DNA of 64,000 nucleotides from Lysobacter oculi (GCF_003293695.1 NZ_CP029556.1:444001-508000); one strand, 5' to 3'. Shown: positions 1-8,004, counted from the stretch's first letter. A program made the numbers and translations. The notes: generated from the sequence alone by a model not told the origin.

Positions 1-59
1 GGCTGGGCGCGCTGCTGCGGCGGCAAGTCGGTGTTCGAGCTTTCGTACGGGTTATCCAT
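1..59 (-). CDS. Cassette protein, N-terminus only (runs off left edge)
   Basis: The first codons of a minus-strand cassette gene are present, giving MDNPYESSNTDLPPQQ before the window ends. The ATG at 59-57 lies 14 bases after the R' box of attC-1. The start resembles that of many small integral membrane proteins beginning MDNPY.S, but too little is present to assign a family. Confidence 0.6.
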   Translation of the reverse strand, partial: MDNPYESSNTDLPPQQRAQ

Positions 60-73
60 GATCTGTCGCAGCG

Positions 74-181
74 GCCTAACGCCTGAGTTAAGCCGGGCCG
101 CTTTGCGGCCGAGCGATGTGCTAAACGCTAGCACATAAGTCGAGGCCGCGAAGCGGGCTCGGCTTGAACGAAATGTTAGGC
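74..181 (-). repeat. attC-1
   Basis: 108 bp, group a: GGGCCGC arm and an ATGTGCTAAACGCTAGCACAT hairpin. Groups used below: a as here; b has the TGGTGCTGCACGGCCACAAT arm; c has CGCTGCGTAGTGGCACGG; d has GGCCTGCGTAGCGGCCGAGCG; e has ACCTGCGTAGCGG; f has a GTGGCAAGCTT...CTGCCAC hairpin; g has a GCGGTGCGCAGTGG or CGTGCGAGCGTAGCG hairpin; s is the 60-bp short form. Confidence 0.96.
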
Positions 182-196
182 TTCAGACCGAAAGCA

Positions 197-493
197 TCAA
201 GAAGCTGACCTTGAAGGTCGTTTAACTCTGTAGGATCGAAACAGAGAAACCCATCCACCCAAAATTCCGACAAACCCCAGCAAGATTCCAAAGAGAACAG
301 TGCCAAAGGCCAGCCATGAAAGGGGTTCGTCAGGGCCGTAATTTATGCTGAAGCCGAACGCAACTCCAACTGCTGCAACTGCAACTCCGAGTAGTGAAAT
401 TTTCAGCCAATTGCGATAACGGCAACGTGGACAATAAGTGAGGTCTTGCCGGTATGAGAGAGAGCACTTACTACAAGTCGAATAGCCTTTCAT
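197..493 (-). CDS. Small zinc-ribbon membrane protein
   Basis: 98 residues. The N-terminus carries two CxxC knuckles (C7-x2-C10 and C21-x2-C24), a likely zinc ribbon, followed by two predicted transmembrane segments (about 30-52 and 60-85) and a basic tail. It is the only gene of its cassette; the ATG at 493 is 8 bases after the R' box of attC-2. No family is recognised. The layout suggests a membrane-anchored zinc-ribbon sensor or structural protein, which is inference only. Confidence 0.75.
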   Translation of the reverse strand: MKGYSTCSKCSLSYRQDLTYCPRCRYRNWLKISLLGVAVAAVGVAFGFSINYGPDEPLSWLAFGTVLFGILLGFVGILGGWVSLFRSYRVKRPSRSAS

Positions 494-500
494 TTCTGCA

Positions 501-608
501 GCCTAACGCCTGAGTTAAGCCGGGCCGCTTTGCGGCCGAGCGATGTGCTAAACGCTAGCACATAAGTCGAGGCCGCGAAGCGGGCTCGGCTTGAACGAAT
601 TGTTAGGC
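501..608 (-). repeat. attC-2
   Basis: 108 bp, group a, nearly identical to attC-1. Confidence 0.96.
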
Positions 609-1901
609 CTCACGCTTTTCATGAGCGCCACGATCCTGGACAAGGAGCTTGTAGTAGTACAGAGATTTGATGACGTGGTGCAAATTGTGCATTTCTCTGA
701 AAGCCAGAAGGAGGGATCGCATGAATGCTAGAAAGCTGATTTCTTTCCCCTCAGTGGCTGCCAGCCTGCCGCCTTCTGGGTAGTATGTGACGGTCTGTGT
801 TTCACTGTTGTAGTTGATGTTGTTGTGGGCAACTGCATTGCGTAGGCCGAGATTCAAATCAGTTGTGGCCAAGTTGTACCAACAGTCGTCAAGGTACTTA
901 AATTTGTCAGACAGCGTTTTCTCTGAAAGCTTTTGCAGGCTACTAAGAGCGCCGCCGTCAATAGCCTTGAAGGAATTGAAATTTCCTCTGTGGTAAAGAT
1001 TGTTGATTCCAGCGACCAATACGATCTGCCGCGCAATTATTTCTAGGATGTCCTTGTAAAGATCTTTCAGGCTGAAAAAGTCCTGAGAGGAGACTCTTCC
1101 CGCTACCAAATCAGACTGTTCGCCTTCGAAAAAATCTAGGAAGAGCGCTGGTCTAAACGGGATCTCCGCATCAAATACGCGCGGGTATATGCGCAAGCAG
1201 TCTCTTTGCAGAGATGTAAGGAATCCAGAGCTGAAGATGTCTTCAATGAACGAATCGAGTTGCTCTCGGTCAAGTTCATACAGAAGTTTCGGTAGCTCCT
1301 CGGATATCTCCTTGCCGTGTTCATGCACCACGAAAGGAAAAAAAGCCTTCGCAATCACTCGATAGAGCGTGGCGTTAAGATCCTGCTGCAGTATGGATTT
1401 CTCTTGCTCTTCGCCAAGGAACTCGGCTGCTCGCTTCTGGAAGAGTTGCTTGTTCGCTCCATGATAGAGATTGATGATTCTCTTTAATTCTTCAGCTTTT
1501 GGATAAAGCTCATTGAGGATGTTGAGCCTTGCGGAATGAAACATGGAGAGTTGAAGCGACTTATTGCGGTCGCCAGTCACCTCATCCAGTTGATTGAGAG
1601 ATGCAAACCACGGAGTTAGGCCAGGCACATAAGCACCAAACATCACCGGGAAGTCGAGGTGAAGATCAACGAACGGATTTGCGCCATCGAATGGCCCGTC
1701 TGGTTGATTGTTTGATGGATGGCATCCGTTGAACGAGAACCCCGACTGGGGAGCATTGGACGTATCTAAAGTCACCTCAATTGATGAATGGCAATGAGGA
1801 CATGAGAACTGAAGTGGTTGAATAAGGCGATTCGAATAGCCGATTCGACAGTCCGTATCTTGCTCGCAAGTTGAGCAAGTGATCGTCATGCATGTGTTCA
1901 T
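603..1901 (-). CDS. Zinc-ribbon protein with HEPN-type RNAVAH motif
   Basis: 432 residues from the ATG at 1901 (a second ATG at 1889 is possible); one of the largest cassette genes here. Residues about 9-40 hold two CxxC pairs (CSTC and CPHC), a zinc ribbon. The long helical body ends in a segment with LGLRNAVAHNN, where R354 and H359 form the R-x4-H signature of HEPN RNases. The stop TAA is supplied by the R'' box of attC-2. HEPN proteins are often toxins or abortive-infection effectors, so a defence role is plausible but unproven. Alternatives include a non-catalytic HEPN scaffold. Confidence 0.7.
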   Translation of the reverse strand: MNTCMTITCSTCEQDTDCRIGYSNRLIQPLQFSCPHCHSSIEVTLDTSNAPQSGFSFNGCHPSNNQPDGPFDGANPFVDLHLDFPVMFGAYVPGLTPWFASLNQLDEVTGDRNKSLQLSMFHSARLNILNELYPKAEELKRIINLYHGANKQLFQKRAAEFLGEEQEKSILQQDLNATLYRVIAKAFFPFVVHEHGKEISEELPKLLYELDREQLDSFIEDIFSSGFLTSLQRDCLRIYPRVFDAEIPFRPALFLDFFEGEQSDLVAGRVSSQDFFSLKDLYKDILEIIARQIVLVAGINNLYHRGNFNSFKAIDGGALSSLQKLSEKTLSDKFKYLDDCWYNLATTDLNLGLRNAVAHNNINYNSETQTVTYYPEGGRLAATEGKEISFLAFMRSLLLAFREMHNLHHVIKSLYYYKLLVQDRGAHEKREA

Positions 1902-1924
1902 TTGGCGAGAAACTCGATAGTGAG

Positions 1925-2033
1925 GCCTAACGCCTGAGTTAAGCCGTGGTGCTGCTCGGCCACAATTGGACAAGAACCTTACCTTAGAAAATTGTGGCCG
2001 TGAAGCGCCATCGGCTTGAACGAATTGTTAGGC
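1925..2033 (-). repeat. attC-3
   Basis: 109 bp, group b. Confidence 0.96.
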
Positions 2034-2090
2034 GTGTCTACCGACATAGTTGTCATGGCGACGTCCCCCCGCTTTCAGTAGCGGGGCGAT

Positions 2091-2933
2091 TTAGAGTCCG
2101 GGGTTGATGGTAGTGGATGCCAGTTGTTTTGCGTAGGCGCTCGGTGTCAGTCCGCCCAATGCCTTCTTCGGCCGATCCTCGTTGTATTCCCGGCGCCAGG
2201 TTCCGATGACGGTCCGGGCGTGCAGCAGGTGGGTGAACCAGTGTTCGTTGAGGCACTCGTCGCGCAGGCGCCCGTTGAAGGATTCGACGTAGGCGTTCTG
2301 GTTCGGCTTGCCGGGTTGGATCAGGCGCAGTTGCACGCCGCGCTCGTACGCCCAGGTGACCATAGCCTTGCCGCAGAACTCCTTGCCGTTGTCGGTGCGG
2401 ATCACCTGCGGTAGGCCGCGGGTGAGCGCCAGACGGTCGAGCACGCGCGTCACGCCCAGTCCGGAGATCGCGCGCTCGACCTCGATCACGATGGCCTCGT
2501 GGGTGGCGTCGTCGACGATCGTCAGGCACTTGATGACCCGACCTTCGGCGGTGCGGTCGAACACGAAGTCCATCGACCACACCTGATTGGCCGCCAGCGG
2601 CCGGATCAGCGGCTGGCGCTCGCCCGGCAACACCTTCTTGCGCTTGCGGCGCCGCACCTGCAGCTTCGCCTCCTGGTACAGCCGTTCAACGCGCTTGTAG
2701 TTCACGAGCAGCCCCGCTTGCCTGAGCTTGAGGTGGATCATCCCGACGCCGTAGCGCTTGTGCCGCCGCGCCAGCGCCAAGATCCGCGCCCGCAGCTCGA
2801 CGTTGCGGTCCGGACGCGGCGCATAGCGGTAGGCGCTGGCGCTCATGCGCACCACCGCCAGCGATCGTCGCTCGCTCAGCCCCTTGTCCACCAGATGCCG
2901 CACCAGCTCGCGTCGAGCCGGTGCGGTCACCAC
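2091..2933 (-). CDS. IS3-family transposase OrfB, copy 1
   Basis: Catalytic half of the transposase, an rve integrase-core domain with the DDE triad visible in [13 protein letters not shown] and [12 protein letters not shown]. It is normally made as an OrfAB fusion by -1 frameshifting on an A AAA AAG heptamer at the end of orfA. The frame is open further upstream, but that part only shadows orfA, so I start it at the GTG just after the slippery site. Confidence 0.93.
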   Translation of the reverse strand: MVTAPARRELVRHLVDKGLSERRSLAVVRMSASAYRYAPRPDRNVELRARILALARRHKRYGVGMIHLKLRQAGLLVNYKRVERLYQEAKLQVRRRKRKKVLPGERQPLIRPLAANQVWSMDFVFDRTAEGRVIKCLTIVDDATHEAIVIEVERAISGLGVTRVLDRLALTRGLPQVIRTDNGKEFCGKAMVTWAYERGVQLRLIQPGKPNQNAYVESFNGRLRDECLNEHWFTHLLHARTVIGTWRREYNEDRPKKALGGLTPSAYAKQLASTTINPGL

Positions 2934-3196
2934 TTTTTTCGCAGGGCGTCCTTGATCACGTCGTTCTCGAACATCTGCTCGGCCAGCAGCTTCTTCAGCC
3001 GGGTGTTCTCCGCCTCCAGCTCCTTGAGGCGCTTGGCGTCGGGCACGCTCATGCCGCCGAACTTGCTGCGCCACAGGTAATACGAGGCTTCGCTGAAGCC
3101 GTGCCGGCGGCACAGGTCCTTGACCGGCAGGCCGGCCTCGGCCTCACGCAGGAAGCCGATGATCTGTTCTTCGGTAAAACGCTTCTTCACGTCCAA
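2927..3196 (-). CDS. IS3-family transposase OrfA, copy 1
   Basis: 89 residues starting at a TTG. It has a helix-turn-helix ([16 protein letters not shown] ... [20 protein letters not shown]) followed by a leucine-zipper-like coiled coil ([18 protein letters not shown]). It recognises the IS ends and acts with OrfB. It terminates at TGA immediately after the AAAAAAG frameshift site. Confidence 0.93.
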   Translation of the reverse strand: MDVKKRFTEEQIIGFLREAEAGLPVKDLCRRHGFSEASYYLWRSKFGGMSVPDAKRLKELEAENTRLKKLLAEQMFENDVIKDALRKKW

Positions 3197-3234
3197 TCTC
3201 CTTGTCGTTGGGGATTGGACTCCAGATCGCGGCG

Positions 3235-3585
3235 CTACTCAAAGGTGGGGGGACGTCGATGGTAGAGACGGGAAAAGCCCCAAAATACAGGCTGCACAAC
3301 CCAACTTAAAAAGAGCCACAAAGCAATACCGAGCGATGCCGTACTGCCTAGGTGGCCTAGAAAAATCGAAATAGTAACCGCGGCAGTAAGTGCGATGGAT
3401 GGCAGCAAGACAATGATGATGCAGATAGCATTGCGCCCTAGATGAGGTTGACGCATTTGCATCCAGATAAGCGTGGCGATCGTCCCAATCATGAAGATAG
3501 CCACGAATCTCAGATCCCGAATGGCTGCGAAAAGGATAAGCGCTTGGAGAAGCGCAACCACGTATGGGAGATAGCGATTGGTCAT
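3235..3585 (-). CDS. Cassette membrane protein with C-terminus replaced by IS
   Basis: 116 residues as it stands, with three or four hydrophobic segments (MTNRYLPYVVALLQALILF ... and two more pairs). After ...SRLYH the reading frame enters the IS end and gives RRPPTFE. Removing the IS and one ATGG repeat restores a frame continuing DNYVGRHA and stopping at the TAA of attC-3, so the insertion replaced the last eight residues. Membrane location is likely and function unknown. Confidence 0.7.
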   Translation of the reverse strand: MTNRYLPYVVALLQALILFAAIRDLRFVAIFMIGTIATLIWMQMRQPHLGRNAICIIIVLLPSIALTAAVTISIFLGHLGSTASLGIALWLFLSWVVQPVFWGFSRLYHRRPPTFE

Positions 3586-3593
3586 GATGACGC

Positions 3594-3702
3594 GCCTAAC
3601 GCCTGAGTTAAGCCGTGGTGCTGCACGGCCACAATTGGACAAGAACCTTACCTTAGAAAATTGTGGCCGTGAAGCGCCATCGGCTTGAACGAATTGTTAG
3701 GG
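3594..3702 (-). repeat. attC-4
   Basis: 109 bp, group b. Confidence 0.96.
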
Positions 3703-3713
3703 CCAGGTCAGCA

Positions 3714-4043
3714 TTACACGACCGATGACAACTGAAAAACAGGAAGATAGAAAGCGGCTGTCGCAACAAGCATAGATGCAATGCCAGTAGTCAAAGCCAT
3801 CCAGCCGAAATAGCTACGCTTTCTGAGCAATGCGACAACCAGAATAACAAGAGCCGGAGCGATGAGGCCGAAGTTTGGGTTTGCGATCAAGAATTTTGTA
3901 ATGCCTGATGTCTCGACACCAAAACTTTTAAACGTGGAGTCGAACTGTGGCGAGTTGTATTTGATGCCGAATGCAGCCGTTCCGGCGATAAATAATCCGC
4001 ACACAGCAAGAAATATTTGTGTCCGCAGCGATGAGTTTGTCAT
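3714..4043 (-). CDS. Small integral membrane protein
   Basis: 109 residues with three predicted membrane segments (about 7-27, 56-73 and 79-101). The ATG is only four bases after the R' box of attC-5 (GTTAGGGCCCAATG), so the AGGG of the core box may serve as the ribosome-binding sequence. Sole gene of its cassette; no family recognised. Confidence 0.7.
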   Translation of the reverse strand: MTNSSLRTQIFLAVCGLFIAGTAAFGIKYNSPQFDSTFKSFGVETSGITKFLIANPNFGLIAPALVILVVALLRKRSYFGWMALTTGIASMLVATAAFYLPVFQLSSVV

Positions 4044-4047
4044 TGGG

Positions 4048-4159
4048 CCCTAACGCCTGAGTTAAGCCGAAACGCATAGTGGAGGCAAGGGCGTGGCAAG
4101 CTTTTTCTGCCATGCCCTTGCTGGAACGAAGCGGTTTCGGCTTGAACGAATTGTTAGGT
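4048..4159 (-). repeat. attC-5
   Basis: 112 bp, group f, with a long AAGGGCGTGGCAAGC / GCCATGCCCTT hairpin. Confidence 0.95.
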
Positions 4160-4390
4160 CTTGCTACTCGGCCAGGCAATCTGCACTTTGCGGTGCTTCA
4201 TTACGCAGTCGCGCAAGTACAGATTGATTAGGCTTTGGTAAGGAACGCCCGCCTCATTTGCCATGCCTTTGAAGTAGTCAACTACGTCTTCCGAGAGACG
4301 CATAGAAACGGGCTTCTTGAGCTTGGCCGCATAAGGGTTCTTGCGGGATTTCATTTTGGAGAGATCGTATTCAGTTTTCATGGCGGTCAC
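4154..4390 (-). CDS. brnA: BrnA-type antitoxin
   Basis: 78 residues. The C-terminal half VSMRLSEDVVDYFKGMANEAGVPYQSLINLYLRDC is the ribbon-helix-helix DNA-binding domain typical of BrnA, which binds BrnT and represses the operon. The start is the GTG at 4390 overlapping the brnT stop (GTGA), implying translational coupling; MKTEYDL at 4381 is an alternative. The gene lies downstream of the toxin, the usual BrnT-BrnA order. Its stop TAA is the R'' box of attC-5. Confidence 0.88.
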   Translation of the reverse strand: MTAMKTEYDLSKMKSRKNPYAAKLKKPVSMRLSEDVVDYFKGMANEAGVPYQSLINLYLRDCVMKHRKVQIAWPSSKT

Positions 4391-4665
4391 TGCTCGTAGT
4401 GGGAGCTTTCTTGCTTCGTTGCTTTGCGTGCAGAGATGATGCGAATGATGTCGCCACCGTCAAGCGCACAGTGGCAAACGAGGAGAAGATGTGCTCCGCT
4501 GCTCATTCCGAGCATGAGAAAGCGGTCTTCATCTTCCGAGTTCGGTTCGTCGTAGAACTGAACGGCGAATTCGTCGTAGAACACGGTCTGGGCTTCCTCG
4601 AAGGAAACGCCGTGTTTCTTGAGGTTTGAGGCGGCTTTGGCCGGGTTCCACTCAAACTTGATCAT
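4387..4665 (-). CDS. brnT: BrnT-type ribonuclease toxin
   Basis: 92 residues from ATG 4665. The motifs FEWNPAKAASNLKKHGVSFEEAQTVF and RIISARKATKQE.. are characteristic of BrnT, a RelE-fold RNase toxin that inhibits translation. It is coupled to brnA in one cassette. Such pairs are frequent in large integrons, where they are thought to stabilise the array by post-segregational killing. Confidence 0.9.
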   Translation of the reverse strand: MIKFEWNPAKAASNLKKHGVSFEEAQTVFYDEFAVQFYDEPNSEDEDRFLMLGMSSGAHLLLVCHCALDGGDIIRIISARKATKQESSHYEQ

Positions 4666-4700
4666 CTGTACATTGTATGGATGATCGACGCTTTTGCAAG

Positions 4701-4808
4701 ACCTAACGCCTGAGTTAAGCCGCGCTGCGTAGTGGCACGGCGTTGTGCTACACGCTAGCACAATGAGCCGGGCCACGAAGCGGCGTCGGCTTGAACGAAT
4801 TGTTAGGG
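4701..4808 (-). repeat. attC-6
   Basis: 108 bp, group c; R' box GTTAGGT. Confidence 0.96.
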
Positions 4809-4895
4809 CACAAGTCCGTGAGCGTTACGAACACAGGGTAGGGCGCAAGATGGCCTACCGCGCGACCGTTGGCTGATCGCCCGCGGGTTGTCGAG
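4809..4895. other. Cassette remnant between attC-6 and IS copy 2
   Basis: 87 bases of unrecognised sequence with no supportable gene. Because IS copy 2 has no matching target duplication, this stretch and the truncated gene on the other side of the IS may come from different cassettes. Confidence 0.6.
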
Positions 4896-4957
4896 CGACG
4901 TCCCCCCACCTTTGAGTAGCGCCGCGATCTGGAGTCCAATCCCCAACGACAAGGAGA

Positions 4958-5227
4958 TTGGACGTGAAGAAGCGTTTTACCGAAGAACAGATCATCGGCT
5001 TCCTGCGTGAGGCCGAGGCCGGCCTGCCGGTCAAGGACCTGTGCCGCCGGCACGGCTTCAGCGAAGCCTCGTATTACTTGTGGCGCAGCAAGTTCGGCGG
5101 CATGAGCGTGCCCGACGCCAAGCGCCTCAAGGAGCTGGAGGCGGAGAACACCCGGCTGAAGAAGCTGCTGGCCGAGCAGATGTTCGAGAACGACGTGATC
5201 AAGGACGCCCTGCGAAAAAAGTGGTGA
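4958..5227 (+). CDS. IS3-family transposase OrfA, copy 2
   Basis: 89 residues, same protein as copy 1. The A AAA AAG slippery heptamer is at 5215-5221, in the correct phase just before the TGA stop. Confidence 0.93.
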   Translation: MDVKKRFTEEQIIGFLREAEAGLPVKDLCRRHGFSEASYYLWRSKFGGMSVPDAKRLKELEAENTRLKKLLAEQMFENDVIKDALRKKW

Positions 5228-6063
5228 CCGCACCGGCTCGACGCGAGCTGGTGCGGCATCTGGTGGACAAGGGGCTGAGCGAGCGACGATCGCTGGCGGT
5301 GGTGCGCATGAGCGCCAGCGCCTACCGCTATGCGCCGCGTCCGGACCGCAACGTCGAGCTGCGGGCGCGGATCTTGGCGCTGGCGCGGCGGCACAAGCGC
5401 TACGGCGTCGGGATGATCCACCTCAAGCTCAGGCAAGCGGGGCTGCTCGTGAACTACAAGCGCGTTGAACGGCTGTACCAGGAGGCGAAGCTGCAGGTGC
5501 GGCGCCGCAAGCGCAAGAAGGTGTTGCCGGGCGAGCGCCAGCCGCTGATCCGGCCGCTGGCGGCCAATCAGGTGTGGTCGATGGACTTCGTGTTCGACCG
5601 CACCGCCGAAGGTCGGGTCATCAAGTGCCTGACGATCGTCGACGACGCCACCCACGAGGCCATCGTGATCGAGGTCGAGCGCGCGATCTCCGGACTGGGC
5701 GTGACGCGCGTGCTCGACCGTCTGGCGCTCACCCGCGGCCTACCGCAGGTGATCCGCACCGACAACGGCAAGGAGTTCTGCGGCAAGGCTATGGTCACCT
5801 GGGCGTACGAGCGCGGCGTGCAACTGCGCCTGATCCAACCCGGCAAGCCGAACCAGAACGCCTACGTCGAATCCTTCAACGGGCGCCTGCGCGACGAGTG
5901 CCTCAACGAACACTGGTTCACCCACCTGCTGCACGCCCGGACCGTCATCGGAACCTGGCGCCGGGAATACAACGAGGATCGGCCGAAGAAGGCATTGGGC
6001 GGACTGACACCGAGCGCCTACGCAAAACAACTGGCATCCACTACCATCAACCCCGGACTCTAA
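5221..6063 (+). CDS. IS3-family transposase OrfB, copy 2
   Basis: 280 residues from the GTG at 5221, carrying the intact DDE integrase core. It is expressed mainly as OrfAB by -1 frameshift. The element looks intact and potentially active. Confidence 0.93.
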   Translation: MVTAPARRELVRHLVDKGLSERRSLAVVRMSASAYRYAPRPDRNVELRARILALARRHKRYGVGMIHLKLRQAGLLVNYKRVERLYQEAKLQVRRRKRKKVLPGERQPLIRPLAANQVWSMDFVFDRTAEGRVIKCLTIVDDATHEAIVIEVERAISGLGVTRVLDRLALTRGLPQVIRTDNGKEFCGKAMVTWAYERGVQLRLIQPGKPNQNAYVESFNGRLRDECLNEHWFTHLLHARTVIGTWRREYNEDRPKKALGGLTPSAYAKQLASTTINPGL

Positions 6064-6575
6064 ATCGCCCCGCTACTGAAAGCGGGGGGACGTCGGGATG
6101 GAGCCACCATTGGCAGAGACTTCTTAAACGCTTCCGATCGGGAGCCGTAAGTAGCATTGATTAGTGCCTCATCGATGCGAATGACGCGATTTAGAAAATC
6201 ATTGCCATCCTCGCCCGCGTTAGCGTGCACTATCGAGAAGGTATCGCGCACAACTGTATAAACTTCGATGAGCGCCCTGGAGGAAAAAATCAACTCATAG
6301 GGATTCTTTTCTTCATAACCACGAAGAAACATCTCTAAGAAATAGTAGGTCTTGTACAGACTGATGTGGCCGAACTGCATAATTCGTGCATTGATTGTCT
6401 GGCGCGCATAACTTTGCAGGCGGGTGGAGTCGCTTGCATGATCTTTGGCATGTGAAATCATCACAGGGAGTATGAAGTCGTAATCCGGCGGAAGATCCTT
6501 AATGCTCTTCTGAATCTTGCGAATCGAGGCCACAACCTCAGCACGGTTTTGAGGGAACTGAGGGGGTTTTTCCAT
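6060..6575 (-). pseudogene. Cassette gene truncated by IS copy 2
   Basis: Reads from ATG 6575 (MEKPPQFPQNRAEVV) to the IS border at 6096, about 160 native residues, then picks up [11 protein letters not shown] from the IS end. The protein is soluble and mainly helical. The missing C-terminus is not found on the far side of the IS. Function unknown. Confidence 0.65.
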
Positions 6576-6577
6576 TG

Positions 6578-6685
6578 GTCTAACGCCTGAGTTAAGCCGT
6601 GGTGCTGCACGGCCACAATAGAACAAGAACTTACCTTAAAAGATTGTGGCCGTGAAGCGCCATCGGCTTGAACGAACTGTTAGGG
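6578..6685 (-). repeat. attC-7
   Basis: 108 bp, group b (AATAGAACAAG variant); nearly identical to attC-65, the own attC of the second copy of the neighbouring cassette. Confidence 0.96.
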
Positions 6686-6692
6686 CGCATGC

Positions 6693-6929
6693 CTAGCTAA
6701 AACGTTTGCGGTGTTCTTCAGATAACCACAGCGCGTCTATGGGGCCGTTGAAACCTACGACAGCATCTACACCGCAAAGTGGACATAACGCCGTTACGCC
6801 CAGAGGCTCTCCGTCAATCCACTCAATAATTTTATTAGGGCTGAATTCCGTTAAACAGTAAACGCATGCGGCGATCTCGCTAGAAGCAAGCGCTCTTCGA
6901 TTGTGTGAAAGATCTGAGGTTCTTCCCAT
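6693..6929 (-). CDS. Small two-CxxC zinc-ribbon protein, copy 1
   Basis: 78 residues. Two zinc knuckles, C22-V-Y-C25 and C49-P-L-C52, are separated by an acidic stretch, and the C-terminus is FNGPIDALWLSEEHRKRF. It resembles widespread small conserved cytoplasmic proteins with the same SDLSHNRRALASSE start; function unknown. The ATG is three bases after the R' box. A near-identical cassette lies at 36588-36824. Confidence 0.75.
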   Translation of the reverse strand: MGRTSDLSHNRRALASSEIAACVYCLTEFSPNKIIEWIDGEPLGVTALCPLCGVDAVVGFNGPIDALWLSEEHRKRFS

Positions 6930-6932
6930 GCG

Positions 6933-7040
6933 GCCTAACGCCTGAGTTAAGCCGGGCCGCTTTGCGGCCGAGCGATGTGCTAAACGCTAGCACATAAGTC
7001 GAGGCCGCGAAGCGGGCTCGGCTTGAACGAACTGTTAGGA
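6933..7040 (-). repeat. attC-8
   Basis: 108 bp, group a; R'' ends GTTAGGA. Confidence 0.96.
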
Positions 7041-7105
7041 CGGTGATCAGTTGGCTTACGGTGCTTTGCTTCTAGATCTTTTGCGCCGCGGCGGATCAAA
7101 GAGTT

Positions 7106-7174
7106 CTAAAGCATCAGATCGCAATGGCCAGGTTTGGCGTCCGGAACCGCGAGCGAGTAGGCGGGCGCGAACAT
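7106..7174 (-). pseudogene. Family A microprotein, truncated copy
   Basis: Begins MFAPAYSLAVPDAKPGHCDL like the intact copies but meets an in-frame TAG after 22 residues. The downstream region still resembles the rest of the gene, so this is a decayed copy. See the entry at 7367 for the family. Confidence 0.5.
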
Positions 7175-7264
7175 TGTCGAGTGCGAAGATTTCTCAGCTC
7201 TTGGCGGTGCGCTTGTTGCTTTGCTGTTTGCTCTTCAACTGCAAACCTTGGCCTTTCAACACCG

Positions 7265-7372
7265 GCCTAACGCCTGAGTTAAGCCGGGCCGCTTTGCGGC
7301 CGAGCGATGTGCTAAACACTAGCACATAAGTCGAGGCCGCGAAGCGGGCTCGGCTTGAACGAATTGTTAGGA
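7265..7372 (-). repeat. attC-9
   Basis: 108 bp, group a. Confidence 0.96.
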
Positions 7373-7507
7373 CGGTGATCCGTTGGCTTTACGGCGCTTT
7401 GCTTGTAGATCTTTCGCGCAGCGACGGATCAAAGAATTCTCAAGCGCCAGATCGCAATGTCCAGGTTTAGCATCCGGAACCGTAAGCGAGTAGGCGGGCG
7501 CAAACAT
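7367..7507 (-). CDS. Family A cassette microprotein (46 residues)
   Basis: Starts MFAPAYSLTVPDAKPG and continues HCDLALENSLIRRCAKD to a basic end; the TAA stop is in the R'' box of attC-9. Seven cassettes carry this gene (starts at 7174, 7507, 8598, 11609, 13852, 33952 and 37070). Differences are mostly silent or conservative and the frame is kept over the shared part, which argues that it is coding. The product has no recognised domain. The conserved core is VPDAKPxHCDL plus ENSLIRRxAKD. Confidence 0.5.
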   Translation of the reverse strand: MFAPAYSLTVPDAKPGHCDLALENSLIRRCAKDLQAKRRKANGSPS

Positions 7508-7598
7508 TGTCGAGTGCGAAAATTTCTCAGTTCTTGCGCGGTGCGCCTATTGCTCTGCTGTTTGCTCTTCAACTGCAAACCTTGGCTTTTCAACACGG

Positions 7599-7710
7599 GC
7601 CTAACGCCTGAGTTAAGCCGACGCGCGTAGTGGCAACGGCTGCGTGCTAGCGTAGCGCAGGCACGCAGACGATGCCACGAAGTGCGTTCGGCTTGAACGA
7701 ATTGTTAGGC
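7599..7710 (-). repeat. attC-10
   Basis: 112 bp, group g-like (CTGCGTGCTAGCGTAGCGCAGGC hairpin). Confidence 0.95.
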
Positions 7711-8004
7711 AGCGGCTACTGTGATCTTTAGGCCAAGGGCGTGCGCAACTTTGCTAACGGTGGCAAAGCTCGGATTGCCTGCACCTGAAAATGCCTTGTA
7801 TAGCCCCATGCGGGTCAGGCCAGTTTGGGCAGCGAGTTGCGTGATGTTGCGTGCGCGAGCCACGTCACCGAGAGCTGCGAGGAAGAGAGCAGGGTCGTCT
7901 TCATCCGCGCAAGCGGTCAGATAGGCCGCAATGTCTTCTTCGGTCTCGAGGTAGTCGGCGGTGTCGTAGCGAGTGAAGGTCTCTTTGGACTTGGCCATGA
8001 TCAT
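7705..8004 (-). CDS. HigA/addiction-module antidote protein
   Basis: 99 residues from ATG 8004, which overlaps the toxin stop (ATGA); ATG 7998 is possible. The C-terminal half has a Cro/C1-type helix-turn-helix (NITQLAAQTGLTRMGLYKAFSGAGNPSFATVSKVAHALG), typical of the probable addiction-module antidote family. It is likely to bind the toxin and the two palindromes upstream of the toxin gene. Stop TAA is in attC-10. Confidence 0.87.
   Translation of the reverse strand: MIMAKSKETFTRYDTADYLETEEDIAAYLTACADEDDPALFLAALGDVARARNITQLAAQTGLTRMGLYKAFSGAGNPSFATVSKVAHALGLKITVAAA

Larger units (their letters stand above)
2059..3258 (-). mobile_element. IS3-family element (IS407-group-like), copy 1
   Basis: 1,200 bp. 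The outer 12 bp of the ends are perfect inverted repeats (CGACGTCCCCCC) inside an imperfect repeat of about 40 bp. It is flanked by a 4-bp direct repeat ATGG at 2055-2058 and 3259-3262, as expected for the IS407 group. It encodes orfA and orfB on the minus strand. The insertion splits the last codons of the cassette gene that starts at 3585. Confidence 0.95.
4896..6095 (+). mobile_element. IS3-family element (IS407-group-like), copy 2
   Basis: 1,200 bp, nearly identical to copy 1 but in the opposite orientation, with the same CGACGTCCCCCC / GGGGGGACGTCG ends. The flanking tetramers are CGAG on the left and GGAT on the right, so there is no target duplication. This points to a deletion or recombination after insertion. 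Confidence 0.95.

Noticed and set aside
603..1973. Longer frames starting inside attC sites (MSNCGRAAPRLNSGVR..., MARPFVLACSTTPCHYAARLNSGVR...)
   Set aside because: The 5' extensions are attC sequence read in frame and are shared by unrelated genes; true starts lie after the R' box.
2053..2580. Arg-rich frames inside the IS ([15 protein letters not shown]...) and equivalents in other copies
   Set aside because: Out-of-phase shadows of OrfB, repeated only because the IS is repeated.
5041..5220. Upstream extension of the OrfB frame (MPPARLQRS...)
   Set aside because: This part overlaps orfA in another phase and has no transposase similarity; OrfB is reached by frameshift at the A AAA AAG heptamer.
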